64,000 nucleotides of DNA from the NCBI GenBank assembly GCA_965249205.1, contig CBDFLL010000004.1:620001-684000 (forward strand). The letters are read 5' to 3'. The notes under the pieces are model-generated. The model did not search any database and was not told where the DNA came from. It was given only the letters and a program-made list of their open reading frames with translations. Source of the stretch: JAQBVV01 sp965249205 (GTDB lineage: Bacteria; Acidobacteriota; Vicinamibacteria; Vicinamibacterales; UBA2999). This document shows positions 9,234 through 17,888 of the stretch, piece after piece. Numbering within the stretch: the first letter of the stretch is position 1; each line of letters begins with the position of its first letter. A program made the translations under genes and the position numbers.

Positions 9234-10343
9234 ATGACCAACGCCGCTATCACCGGTTGGGGCGCCTGTATGCCGCCGGCCGTGCTGACCAACGCTGACC
9301 TCGCCACGTTCCTCGAGACCGACGACGCGTGGATCACCAGCCGGACGGGTATGAAGGAGCGCCGCATCTCCCACGCGCCAGCCGCCGAGATGGCGACAGT
9401 TGCCGCGCGCCGCGCGATCGCGTGCGCAGGGCTCGAGCCCTCTGACATCGACCTTGTCCTCTACGGCAGTTGCAGTAACGGCGAGCAGGTGCCGAACTCC
9501 GCCTCGGGCGTGCAGGAGGCTCTGGGTGCCACTCGCGCCGCGGCAATGGACATCAATACAGCCTGCACCAGCTTCCTCTACAGTCTGTCCACGGCGAGCG
9601 CGATGATCCGCACGGGGGTCGTGCGGCGCGCCGTCGTGATCGGCGTGGAGCTGATCTCACCCTACATGGACTGGAGCAACCGCAACGTGGCGGTGCTCTT
9701 TGGCGACGGCTGCGCCGCAGTGGTCCTCGAGCCCACCGACGGAAACGAAGGGTTGCTGGGCGAGCAGCTCGGATGCGATACAGACGGGCGCTCCAGCCTG
9801 CGCGTGCGCGGCATCGGCTGCGCCTATGCCAATCGCGACGTGGTGTTCGGCGACACGCTGTGGGACTTCGACGGGCAGGAGATCTTCCGGAGGGCGGTCA
9901 GGGGGATGAGTCGGGCCAGCGCGGCCGTGATGGAGCGGTGCGGCGTGACGCCCGATCAGATCGATCTCGTGGTACCCCACCAGGCGAACCTGCGGATCAT
10001 CGAGGCCGTGGTCGCGCGTGCCGGCATCTCGATGGAGAAGGTGATGCTCACCGTCCAGAGTTACGGCAACATGAGCGCCGCCACTGTGCCCGTGGCACTG
10101 ACCGAGGCAGTCGAGACGGGTCGCGTGGGGCCCGGCGCGCTGGTGCTGATGCCGGCGTTCGGTGCAGGGCTGACCTTTTGCGCGCACTTGGTGCGCTGGG
10201 GAAGTCGCGTGACGCCGCTGGCCCGCAGCGCAGCCGCGCTATCGGCGAGTCCGAAGACAGCGCTCGAGATGGTCAACGAAATCCGCGCCTGCAGGGCGAG
10301 CACTGCCGAGCGCTCGGCGGCCGGACTGCACGAGGCGCTCTAA
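9234..10343 (+). CDS. 3-oxoacyl-ACP synthase III family protein (KASIII-like)
   Basis: 369 residues. Thiolase fold with the KASIII catalytic triad: Cys111 in DINTACTSFLY, His249 in VVPHQANLRI and Asn279 in QSYGNMSAA. It also shows DDAWITSRTGM (substrate-entry motif) and a C-terminal FGAGLTF. These enzymes join an acyl-CoA or acyl-ACP to malonyl-ACP, or carry out related condensations. A C-terminal extension of about 40 residues past the usual end is unusual. No fab operon surrounds it; it is followed by an SDR and a cupin, so a role in a side pathway (polyketide, alkene or quinolone-like) is as likely as housekeeping FabH. The latter is not excluded. Confidence 0.85.
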   Translation: MTNAAITGWGACMPPAVLTNADLATFLETDDAWITSRTGMKERRISHAPAAEMATVAARRAIACAGLEPSDIDLVLYGSCSNGEQVPNSASGVQEALGATRAAAMDINTACTSFLYSLSTASAMIRTGVVRRAVVIGVELISPYMDWSNRNVAVLFGDGCAAVVLEPTDGNEGLLGEQLGCDTDGRSSLRVRGIGCAYANRDVVFGDTLWDFDGQEIFRRAVRGMSRASAAVMERCGVTPDQIDLVVPHQANLRIIEAVVARAGISMEKVMLTVQSYGNMSAATVPVALTEAVETGRVGPGALVLMPAFGAGLTFCAHLVRWGSRVTPLARSAAALSASPKTALEMVNEIRACRASTAERSAAGLHEAL

Positions 10344-10387
10344 ACCAGCCGGCGGCGGCGACAACGTAACCAGCCGGGGCCTGAACG

Positions 10388-11095
10388 ATGAATCTGAAGG
10401 GTGCGACAGCGCTAGTCACGGGGGGATCGAACGGAATCGGTCTCGCCATCGCGAGGAGGCTAACCGAGGCCGGCGCGCGGGTAGCGATCACCGGCCGCGA
10501 CAAGAAGCGTCTGACCGAGGCCAGCAAGGCGATCGGCGCCCATCCGATCCACGCGGACGTGGCACAGGAGGCGGACGTCCTGCGGAGCTACGAAGAACTG
10601 TTTCAGGTATTCGACCACCTCGACATTCTGGTGAACAACGCGGGCTTCGGCGTGATCAAGCCCCTCGTCGACATGGACCTCACCAGCTTTGAACAGGTGT
10701 TCGCGACGAACGTCACCGGCGCCATGTTGATGGCGCGGGAGGCCGCGCGGCATTTTATCGAGCGGAAGAGTGGCGACATCATCAACATCGGCTCGACGGC
10801 GGCCGTTCGGGGCGGTGCGAGTGGCACCGCCTACTACGGCAGCAAGTTTGCGCTGCGTGGGATGAGTGAGTGCTGGCGCGCCGAGCTGCGGCAGTTCAAC
10901 GTTCGGGTGGTTCTCGTGAATCCCAGCGAGGTGGTCACCGACTTCTACGCGACGGCCGGACTGGCCCAGAACCAAGAGAACCCGACGAAACTGCAGGCCG
11001 ACGATATTGCGCACGCCGTCCGGTCGGCGCTCGAGATGCACGACCGAGGGTTCGTGACCGAGTTGACCGTCTTTGCCACGAACCCAACAGACTGA
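10388..11095 (+). CDS. SDR family NAD(P)-dependent oxidoreductase (FabG-like)
   Basis: 235 residues. Classical short-chain dehydrogenase: cofactor loop TGGSNGIGLA at residues 11-20, NNAG near 80, the catalytic Ser in INIGSTAA, and Tyr/Lys in TAYYGSKFA. The protein resembles 3-ketoacyl reductases. It lies 44 bases after the KASIII-like gene, which would supply a 3-ketoacyl product for it to reduce; that pairing is inference. The short gap and common strand point to one operon with the cupin gene. Confidence 0.9.
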   Translation: MNLKGATALVTGGSNGIGLAIARRLTEAGARVAITGRDKKRLTEASKAIGAHPIHADVAQEADVLRSYEELFQVFDHLDILVNNAGFGVIKPLVDMDLTSFEQVFATNVTGAMLMAREAARHFIERKSGDIINIGSTAAVRGGASGTAYYGSKFALRGMSECWRAELRQFNVRVVLVNPSEVVTDFYATAGLAQNQENPTKLQADDIAHAVRSALEMHDRGFVTELTVFATNPTD

Positions 11096-11108
11096 GGATT
11101 TATCCACC

Positions 11109-11498
11109 ATGGAACTCTTTCATTCACGAAATCATCTGCCCCAGCCCGCCGATGCCGCGCGTTTCTCCGGGCACGCCACGATGGCGCGCATGGACCTAGC
11201 CGAGCGGCCGGAGGTGCACATGTACCGGGTCACGTTTCAGCCGTCGGCCCGCACGGCCTGGCACACACACAGCGGGATACAGCTGCTGCTCGTCATCGAA
11301 GGGCAGTGTCGAGTGCAGAAGGAGGGGGAGCCGGTCCAGGAGGTTGCCGCCGGCGGCGCCATTCGTATCGAGGCGGGCGAGCGCCATTGGCACGGTGCCA
11401 CGGCCGACGCGCCGATGACCCACCTGGCCCTTAACGTTGACGCCGTGACCGAGTGGTTCGAGAAGGTTACCGACGCGCAGTACGCCGGTCGTCGGTAG
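11109..11498 (+). CDS. cupin domain-containing protein
   Basis: 129 residues, one cupin barrel. Motif 1 is TAWHTHSGIQLLLVIEG with two His ligands, and motif 2 is IEAGERHWHGATADAPMTH. The metal-binding His and Glu positions are all present, so a metal-dependent isomerase or dioxygenase, or a small-molecule sensor, is possible; the family is too broad to choose. The start is ATG 11109, 13 bases after the SDR stop, with a weak ribosome site (AGGA at 11095-11098). Confidence 0.85.
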   Translation: MELFHSRNHLPQPADAARFSGHATMARMDLAERPEVHMYRVTFQPSARTAWHTHSGIQLLLVIEGQCRVQKEGEPVQEVAAGGAIRIEAGERHWHGATADAPMTHLALNVDAVTEWFEKVTDAQYAGRR

Positions 11499-11576
11499 CC
11501 AACGCGACGCGCTTTCGGTTCGGCGTGAGGATCCGTTGAGGAACCTGGCTGAGGCTCGGCGGTCGTGGCCGACGTG

Positions 11577-12437
11577 TCACAACTCGAACAGGCGGTAGTA
11601 CACGAGTTTCTGCCATTCGATGACCGCCTCCCTCAGGGTATCGCGGGAACGCCACCACGTGTCGCTTCGGAACTCGTCGAGTGTCGACGGGCGAACGAGC
11701 AGCCGAATCTGCTGATCCTGCAGCGCGTGGGCGAACGTGAGTCGCGATCGTGCCGAGTGGGCCGGCGACGTCACGATCATTACGGACCGAATGGGTTGCT
11801 CACGACTCCACTCCGCGAACACGCGGGCTTCGTCAGCTGTGGATCTGATCACGTCAGGCAAGACGACGATCGCTTCGGGTGGCACGTCCAGCGCCTGCAA
11901 GAGCTGCCGCCGGCGCTCCTCGCTTGACCGGGTCTCGATACCGTGGCTCCGGAGAAATGCATTGGCCGGGTCCGTCGGATCTGTCGTGAGAACGACGAGT
12001 GGGGCGTATCCTTCTCCGTACAATGTGGCCGCCTGGATGATGCGATCCGTGCCGGAGGCCAGCACGACCATCGCATCAACGCGTTCGAGCGGATCCGAGT
12101 ACACGAGCTGCTCGCCCACCATTGTGAGCAGCGGTGTCGAAACCGCGTACAGCATCACGCCAACCGCGCCGAGCGCCGCGGCGGTCCACAGCAACAGGCG
12201 GGTTCGTCGGAAACGACGTCGCGGGGTTATCGGTGAAGGCGAGGCCAATCCGTCTGTATCCTTACCGTGCACAGGTGTCGTCGCACTGCCGCAATCTCCA
12301 GAAACAGCCAGCCAACGCCCCTGGGCCTTCCTGCGCTTATTATATGCCCCGGTGCGAATGACGTTCAGATCGCTCAAGGCCGCGTGACAGTCCATGTCTG
12401 GGTCCGAGGGTGCTGATGACGAGTGGTGTCCCCTCAC
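11577..12437 (-). CDS. YdcF/DUF218 family membrane-anchored protein
   Basis: Up to 286 residues. One membrane segment (LLLWTAAALGAVGVMLYAVS) is followed by the DUF218 domain: DAMVVLASGTDRIIQAATLY, an acidic-loop region and VMIVTSPAHSARSRLTF. Family members act in envelope lipid carrier or polysaccharide metabolism; the reaction is poorly defined. The N-terminal 60 residues are unlikely coding by composition. A GTG near 12274 (protein VHGKDTDGLAS) is a plausible true start, placing only a short cytoplasmic tail before the membrane helix. Confidence 0.75.
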   Translation of the reverse strand: MRGHHSSSAPSDPDMDCHAALSDLNVIRTGAYNKRRKAQGRWLAVSGDCGSATTPVHGKDTDGLASPSPITPRRRFRRTRLLLWTAAALGAVGVMLYAVSTPLLTMVGEQLVYSDPLERVDAMVVLASGTDRIIQAATLYGEGYAPLVVLTTDPTDPANAFLRSHGIETRSSEERRRQLLQALDVPPEAIVVLPDVIRSTADEARVFAEWSREQPIRSVMIVTSPAHSARSRLTFAHALQDQQIRLLVRPSTLDEFRSDTWWRSRDTLREAVIEWQKLVYYRLFEL

Positions 12438-12581
12438 GCGTCGAAGGCCGCAGGCAGCGTCGCGGCGGTCGCTCCCACAAACCCGAGGTGGAAGTCGGGT
12501 AAGATCGCTCGATGACTGGAACGCTACGCAGTTGGCGGATCCGCGACATCAGCGAAGCAATCTGCGCCTCCATGGCGTGAC

Positions 12582-12722
12582 ATGAGGGTCCTCCTCAAAG
12601 TCACCCAGGTTGTTGTCATTACCCTCGCTCTCTTCGTCGCCGTTGGTCAGTACCTTCACAGAAAGTACGACTACTGGCTCTTCAACTACCGCGGCTACCG
12701 AGGTGCCAAGTCGCGACGCTGA
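12582..12722 (+). CDS. 46-residue single-pass membrane protein
   Basis: ATG at 12582 opens a small frame: MRVLLKVTQVVVITLALFVAV, a clear membrane helix, then QYLHRKYDYWLFNYRGYRG and a basic end (AKSRR). It has the charge pattern of a real inner-membrane miniprotein (aromatic and basic residues on the cytoplasmic side). It overlaps the start of the next frame by about 20 bases, which suggests translational coupling. I do not recognise the family. No strong ribosome site is visible. It could still be chance, but the helix-then-basic-tail layout argues for it. Confidence 0.5.
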   Translation: MRVLLKVTQVVVITLALFVAVGQYLHRKYDYWLFNYRGYRGAKSRR

Positions 12723-13119
12723 GTGGAGCCAGTGGGTCGTGCTCCTGGCGTTGGGCGGATTCACCGGAAACCTCGGGCTCTCGCTGGCCGACCACGCGAT
12801 CAACGGATTCTTCTATGCGGCCGAATGGCTGCCGGTCTTCGCGGGTGCCTTGGCCGTCGGCTTCCTGGGTGTGGCCCTCGTCGAACGACACCCGGGCTTT
12901 CTCCGGATCGTGGTGGCGGTCCTGATACTGCAAGTTGTTGTCGGTATCGCTGGTTTCTATTTCCACCTGGTTGCGGATATCAACGGCCTGTCGTCGAGCC
13001 TGTTCGACAACTTCATCCACGGTGCACCCGTGTTCGCGCCGCTGCTGTTCGTCGACCTCACGCTGCTTGCGATGATCGGGTTGTGGGAACGGCCTGCACT
13101 TGGAGGTGCTCCTATCTGA
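12703..13119 (+). CDS. four-helix integral membrane protein of unknown function
   Basis: About 138 residues with four hydrophobic segments: WVVLLALGGFTGNLGLSLAD, FAGALAVGFLGVALV, IVVAVLILQVVVGIAGFYFHL, and FAPLLFVDLTLLAMIGLW. His and Asp residues (SLADHAIN, FYFHLVADI, IHGAP) sit in or near the membrane parts and could bind a metal or haem. The start is uncertain: GTG 12703 is chosen because the frame upstream of it has no membrane or signal features and runs antiparallel to nothing sensible. It is coupled to the miniprotein upstream. No family recognised. Confidence 0.6.
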   Translation: MPSRDAEWSQWVVLLALGGFTGNLGLSLADHAINGFFYAAEWLPVFAGALAVGFLGVALVERHPGFLRIVVAVLILQVVVGIAGFYFHLVADINGLSSSLFDNFIHGAPVFAPLLFVDLTLLAMIGLWERPALGGAPI

Positions 13120-13215
13120 GACCGCCGCCAGCAGGTCCTGGGGAAGCGTGAGCGACGGAGGGGCGGGGCTCCTGTACCGACGTTCGAAGTGCGCGAGTGG
13201 GAGACGGGGATCGGC

Positions 13216-14625
13216 TTACGGGAAGATGCCGAGCTCGAGGTAGGCTGCCGCCACCTTGTTGATGGCGGTGAGGAAAGCGGCTGTCCGCGCGTCCGGGATG
13301 GCCGGCTGTCGCTGGAGCGCGTCACGATTCTCCTGGTAGGCGGTCACGATGGTTTCCTCGAGAGCGGAATTGACGATACGCAACTCGTCCGGCGCCTCGG
13401 CGAGTGCCGCACGTTCGGTGTCGGTGAAGGTCTTGCCCGTTGCTTGCTCGATTGCGAGGAGCAGCCGCCCGTGAAAGGCGGCCCTGTGACGCCGCTCCAA
13501 CCGCCCGAACCGGACGTGGGAGAGGTTTCTCAGCCATTCGAAGTAGGACACGACCACACCCCCCGCGTTGGCGTAGAGGTCCGGGATGACGAGTGTGCCC
13601 TTCGTCCGGAAGATCTCGTCGGCCTCCGGCGTCGTCGGCCCGTTTGCGCCCTCGATCACGATCCTGGCCTTGATCCGCGGAGCGTTATCGGCGGTCAGTT
13701 GATTCTCGAAGGCCGCGGGTATCAGTATGTCGCAGTCGACCTCCAGCGCGTCGGCGTTCCGGGGTAATGACGTGGCGCCGGGGTAGCCGAGAATCGATCC
13801 TGTGCGCGAGCGAAATTCCATGACGGCATCCTCGTCGAAGCCCTCGGGATCAAGGATCGCACCCTCCAGCACGGCAATGGCCACCACTCGTGCGCCGTAT
13901 TCGCGGCAGAATTTGGCCGCGTGGTACCCGACGTTACCGAAGCCCTGTACGACAACACGCTTGCCGTCGAGGCCTGTCGAGAGTCCGCGCGCTGCCATGT
14001 CGTCGGCATACGAGCAGGCCTCAGCAAGCGCGTACACGAGGCCACGGCCCGTCGCCTCCTTTCGACCGTGAATGCCGCCTTCCGTCACGGGCTTGCCGGT
14101 GACGCATGCCGTAGCTTCGGGTTGCCCGGGGTTGAGCGCAATGTAGGTGTCGACAACCCACGCCATTTCACGTTCGCTGGTGCCGGCGTCTGGCGCCGGG
14201 ACATCTACGCCCGGGCCAATCAGGTTCCTCTTGGCAAGTTCATGAACGTAGCGGCGGGTGATCCGCTCGAGGATCTCCACGCTGTACTTGTCTGGGTCCA
14301 CCTGCACGGCCCCTTTTGCGCCCCCGAACGGCACATCTACGAGCGCACATTTGTAGGTCATGAGAGCGGCCAGTGCCTTCACTTCCGACTCATCAGCTGC
14401 TGCGCTGAACCGGATCCCGCCCTTCGTTGGCAGCTTGTGGTGGCTGTGCTCGGCCCGCCATGCGCGCACGACCTCGATCCGGCCATCCGGGTGACGAACG
14501 GGAAACTGGAACGCGTGGACGCCGTTACACACGCGGACCTGTTCCAGAAGGCCTTTCGGGTGGCTGCTGAACGCCGCCGCCCGGTCGAAGTAGACGTTGA
14601 CGTTGTCTTCGAAGCTGCGAGGCAT
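13216..14625 (-). CDS. Glu/Leu/Phe/Val dehydrogenase (glutamate dehydrogenase type)
   Basis: 469 residues from ATG 14625 (MPRSFEDNVNVYF); a longer in-frame start exists, but the upstream 62 residues look non-coding. The substrate domain has KGGIRFSAAADESEVKALA and TYKCALVDVPFGGAKGA with the catalytic Lys. The cofactor domain has VQGFGNVGYHAAKF. It catalyses reversible oxidative deamination of glutamate (or a branched-chain amino acid) with NAD(P). The domain order and length fit hexameric glutamate dehydrogenase. Confidence 0.9.
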   Translation of the reverse strand: MPRSFEDNVNVYFDRAAAFSSHPKGLLEQVRVCNGVHAFQFPVRHPDGRIEVVRAWRAEHSHHKLPTKGGIRFSAAADESEVKALAALMTYKCALVDVPFGGAKGAVQVDPDKYSVEILERITRRYVHELAKRNLIGPGVDVPAPDAGTSEREMAWVVDTYIALNPGQPEATACVTGKPVTEGGIHGRKEATGRGLVYALAEACSYADDMAARGLSTGLDGKRVVVQGFGNVGYHAAKFCREYGARVVAIAVLEGAILDPEGFDEDAVMEFRSRTGSILGYPGATSLPRNADALEVDCDILIPAAFENQLTADNAPRIKARIVIEGANGPTTPEADEIFRTKGTLVIPDLYANAGGVVVSYFEWLRNLSHVRFGRLERRHRAAFHGRLLLAIEQATGKTFTDTERAALAEAPDELRIVNSALEETIVTAYQENRDALQRQPAIPDARTAAFLTAINKVAAAYLELGIFP

Positions 14626-15223
14626 GGGGCTCTTAACCGGTGACAGTGTATCCGCGTTGCGATCTATTTTCGTCGGCGTGGGGTGGGGAAGTGTTCCGCA
14701 TTTATTGGCATCTCTGGCGGAGAGGAAGGGGTCCCTGAAATGCCGGGCGCTACGAAGCCCGGCAAGACGCGAGGCAGATACGAGTAGGATTCGGGGTGGT
14801 GAGTAGGGCATGAGGGACGCGGACTCGGAGGGAGCCGGCAGCGATGGGCTTTGTGTAGAGGCCGTGGCGCTTCAGGCGCTTCTGCGCTTCGCTGACCCAC
14901 GGCGAGTCGTCACCGTTGCGTAGAACAAGCATGGGCACGGTCTACCGTCTGGGCCGACCGGCTCAGAAGCGCTTGACGTTCTTTCCGGCATCGTCGACGA
15001 CTTGAACGGGTGGCGGGTCGGTCGTGACAGGCCGTTTGCAACCTTTGCACAGAGAATTTCTCGCGTCGATCCTTGGACGCCGCCTGCCAAGCTAGACTGC
15101 TGCCCTGTCGCATCGGAGTCGTAGTTCGACCGGGCAGTTAGACCTGCTCGTTCTCGGTCAGGGGCAAAATACCGACGACTGCTTCTGCTCGGCTGTCGTT
15201 CGACCGTACGCGGAGGACTGACG
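14626..15223. other. gap without a clear gene
   Basis: I see no convincing complete gene. On the minus strand at about 14815-14935 a short frame reads LRNGDDSPWVSEAQKRL, which looks like the start of a peptidoglycan-binding repeat (G-D-x-S-x-W-V-x-x-x-Q-x-x-L), but it has no domain context and may be a relic or chance. The last 100 bases hold the probable promoter and the ribosome site (GGAGGA at 15212-15217) of the disrupted gene starting at 15224. Confidence 0.4.
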
Positions 15224-15261
15224 ATGAAGGTTGACGATTTCCGGCGCATCGTTGCAGTTCT

Positions 15262-16740
15262 TGTAGACACAAAATGTAAATGTCGGGTTTCTCCACATTA
15301 GAAATGTCGGGTTTCGGGCACCGTGTATGGCCTGGAGGCCGACATGGACAACGAGGGCTACCTGACGATGAGTACGAAGGAACTGCACCGCCTGGAGATT
15401 CTGGGGCGTGTGCGGGAACGGCGCCTGACCCAGGCCCACGCGGCCGCACAACTGGGGCTCGGGGTGCGCCAGGTCGAGCGTCTGTGCCGGACCCTGCGTC
15501 TCGACGGCCCTGGCGGACTGGTGTCCAAGAAGCGCGGCCGGCCGAGCCACCGACGCTTCCCGCGCGCGCTGCGTGACCACGTCTTGGAGTTAGTGCGGTC
15601 TGGCTACCGCGACTTTGGGCCGACCCTCGCGGCCGAGAAACTCCGTGAACGTGACGACATCCTCGTGTCGGTCGAGACCCTGCGGCGCTGGATGATCGAC
15701 GCGGCGCTGTGGGTGCCGCGCACCGCCCGATCGCGCCGCGTCTACCAACCGCGCCACCAGCGCGCCTGCGTCGGCGAGCTGATTCAGATCGACGGCTGCG
15801 ACCACGCCTGGTTCGAGGATCGAGGCCCGACCTGCACGCTGCTCGTCTATGTGGACGATGCGACGAGTCAGCTGATGGAGCTGCGGTTCGTCGCCTCGGA
15901 ATCGACGTTCGACTACTTCGCCTCGACGCAGACGTATCTCAAGCGCCACGGCAAACCGGTGGCCTTCTACAGCGACCGGGCCAGCATCTTTCGGGCGACG
16001 GGCGCGGCACGGCGCCGCGCGGGAGGCCCCACGCAGTTCAGCCGGGCGCTGGCGGACCTCAACATCGACATCGTGTGCGCGAACGCACCCCAGGCCAAGG
16101 GGCGCGTTGAGCGGGCGCACCTGACGCTGCAAGATCGGCTCGTGAAGGAGTTGCGCCTCCGCGAGATCTCGACGCCCGAGGCCGCCAATGCCTATGCGCC
16201 CGCCTTCATGGCCGACTACAACGCCCGATTCGGCAAGCCGCCGAGGAGTGCGCATGACGCGCATCGCCCCGTCCGCGATGATGAGGACCTCGCGCTGATC
16301 TTCACGTGGCAGGAAGATCGGACCATCTCCCAAGCCCTGACGCTCCACTATCGACGCGGGGTCTACCTCATCACCCCAGGCCCGCTCACCCGGCGACTGC
16401 GCGGGCAGCGCTGTCGCGTGCATGCGGACGCCGACGGTCGCCTCGAGATTCGTCACGCGGGCCAGCGCCTCCCTTTCACGGCCTTCGAAGAGCAACGGCG
16501 GGTCACCCACGGGGACATCGTGTCGAACAAGCGGCTGGGGGCGGTCCTGGCCACAATCCAGGCCGATCAGCGCACGCGAGACGAGCGCCTCCTGGCCGGC
16601 CCGCACCGCACGCTGCGCGAGAAGCAACGGATCAGAACCGCCCGAGCGCGGGCGGACGCGACGCCGACCAGCCCATAGCGAGTGGCCTACCCGACATTTC
16701 TACTTTGCGGAGAACCCGACATTTCTACTTTGCGTTGACA
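15262..16740 (+). mobile_element. ISNCY-type insertion sequence, complete
   Basis: The 1,479-bp element begins TGT and ends ACA, with imperfect terminal repeats. Each end carries two copies of an AAATGTCGGGTT-type block (15278-15290 and 15302-15314 on the left; complement at 16689-16700 and 16713-16724 on the right), spaced 24 bases apart. The target repeat is GTTCT (15257-15261 and 16741-16745). It holds one transposase gene. Flank reconstruction restores an open gene, so the edges are well supported. The doubled end blocks are probably transposase binding sites. Confidence 0.85.
15344..16678 (+). CDS. ISNCY family transposase (DDE type)
   Basis: 444 residues from ATG 15344, five bases after GGAGG (15334-15338). 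An N-terminal HTH (RRLTQAHAAAQLGLGVRQVERL) is followed by a second HTH-like part (DFGPTLAAEKLRERDDILVS) and an rve-type catalytic domain: ELIQIDGCDHAWFEDRG (first Asp), VYVDDATSQL, YSDRASIFR (second Asp) and KGRVERAHLTLQDRL (Glu). The C-terminus is basic. All catalytic residues and both ends of the element are intact, so it may be active. Confidence 0.9.
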   Translation: MDNEGYLTMSTKELHRLEILGRVRERRLTQAHAAAQLGLGVRQVERLCRTLRLDGPGGLVSKKRGRPSHRRFPRALRDHVLELVRSGYRDFGPTLAAEKLRERDDILVSVETLRRWMIDAALWVPRTARSRRVYQPRHQRACVGELIQIDGCDHAWFEDRGPTCTLLVYVDDATSQLMELRFVASESTFDYFASTQTYLKRHGKPVAFYSDRASIFRATGAARRRAGGPTQFSRALADLNIDIVCANAPQAKGRVERAHLTLQDRLVKELRLREISTPEAANAYAPAFMADYNARFGKPPRSAHDAHRPVRDDEDLALIFTWQEDRTISQALTLHYRRGVYLITPGPLTRRLRGQRCRVHADADGRLEIRHAGQRLPFTAFEEQRRVTHGDIVSNKRLGAVLATIQADQRTRDERLLAGPHRTLREKQRIRTARARADATPTSP

Positions 16741-17888
16741 GTTCTTGTGCTTAGCGGCACGGCCGCCGCCCCGGCACTCGCGCAATCCGTTTCCACAGCA
16801 CGTCTTCCTGAGCAGCTCGTGGCAGGCGCTTGCACGATTGTCGTCACACTGGGAGAGGCCCCTGGTCCGAACACAGTCGTGCAGGTCGACCTGGACAAGG
16901 GGAGGCTCCAGGACACGCCGGCCGGTGGTGTCGAGCGCGTTGAGATACGGCTACGCGGACCGCTTGAGGCTCGCGACGTCATCCGGGTTCGTCGAGTCGA
17001 CCTGCCCGAGGCTCCGGGAGATGCCTGGGCCGACACGCGCGCGGTGATGGCCGGAGACGGCTCGCAAGATTGCGAGTCACCATCGGGCCCCGCCCAGAAT
17101 GTCGACGAGCGGTTGCCATTCGACGCGTTCGCGTACCTCGGCTATGCCGTCGACAACTTCGCTCCCGGCTTGGTCGGGGGCTACGCCGCCGACGCTGCCG
17201 ACGGGAGCTCGAGGAAACGATATATCGCCGGTGTGGACTTCGAGTTTCGGGTCGCGGGTCGGGGTGATCGCCAGCTCTGGATCTTCGGGGAGACGCTCAA
17301 CGGCGTTCGTTCGGCTGACGTCGATTGTGGGGTCGAGAACAAACCCGTGGTGTGCGGCTCGCTACTGGACAAACAGCCCGAGCAATTTCGATACATCCTT
17401 GTGAAGGCGACCAGTAAAGAGGCGTTTGTCGGCGCCCGCCTGGAGCTCCTTCGGCTACATGAGAATACGGACTTTCCGACCCGTTTCTATGTAGCTGGCC
17501 GGCTCGGCGTCATGATGCTCAGCGGCACAGTACAGGGCGCGGAGGCACTCAAGGTACAGGAGGCCTATCAGGCGCATCACGTGGGCACTGGTTTGCTCAT
17601 CGAGTCTGGCCCATTCGGCGGTAGCTATTTCGAGGTCGGCTGGGGCAAGACTGAACTGTTCAGTGCGATTGAACGACCCGATCCCAAGAAACCCGGTGTG
17701 ACGAACCTGACGCCGTGGCGACGAGTGAAGATCGACGCCTTCCTCTCGTTCCCGCTGCCGGGCACGAGCAGCGATCGCTGGCCCAGGCCGTTTATGCAGC
17801 TCTACGCAGACTTCGACCCAACGGACAAAGCCGCCGATAGCATGCAGAGTTTCTTCGGCGTGGACATCGATCTCGGGGCGCTGTTCCA

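Noticed and set aside
13189..13767. 192-codon plus-strand frame opposite glutamate dehydrogenase
   Set aside because: Mirror of the dehydrogenase C-terminal part; no family match.
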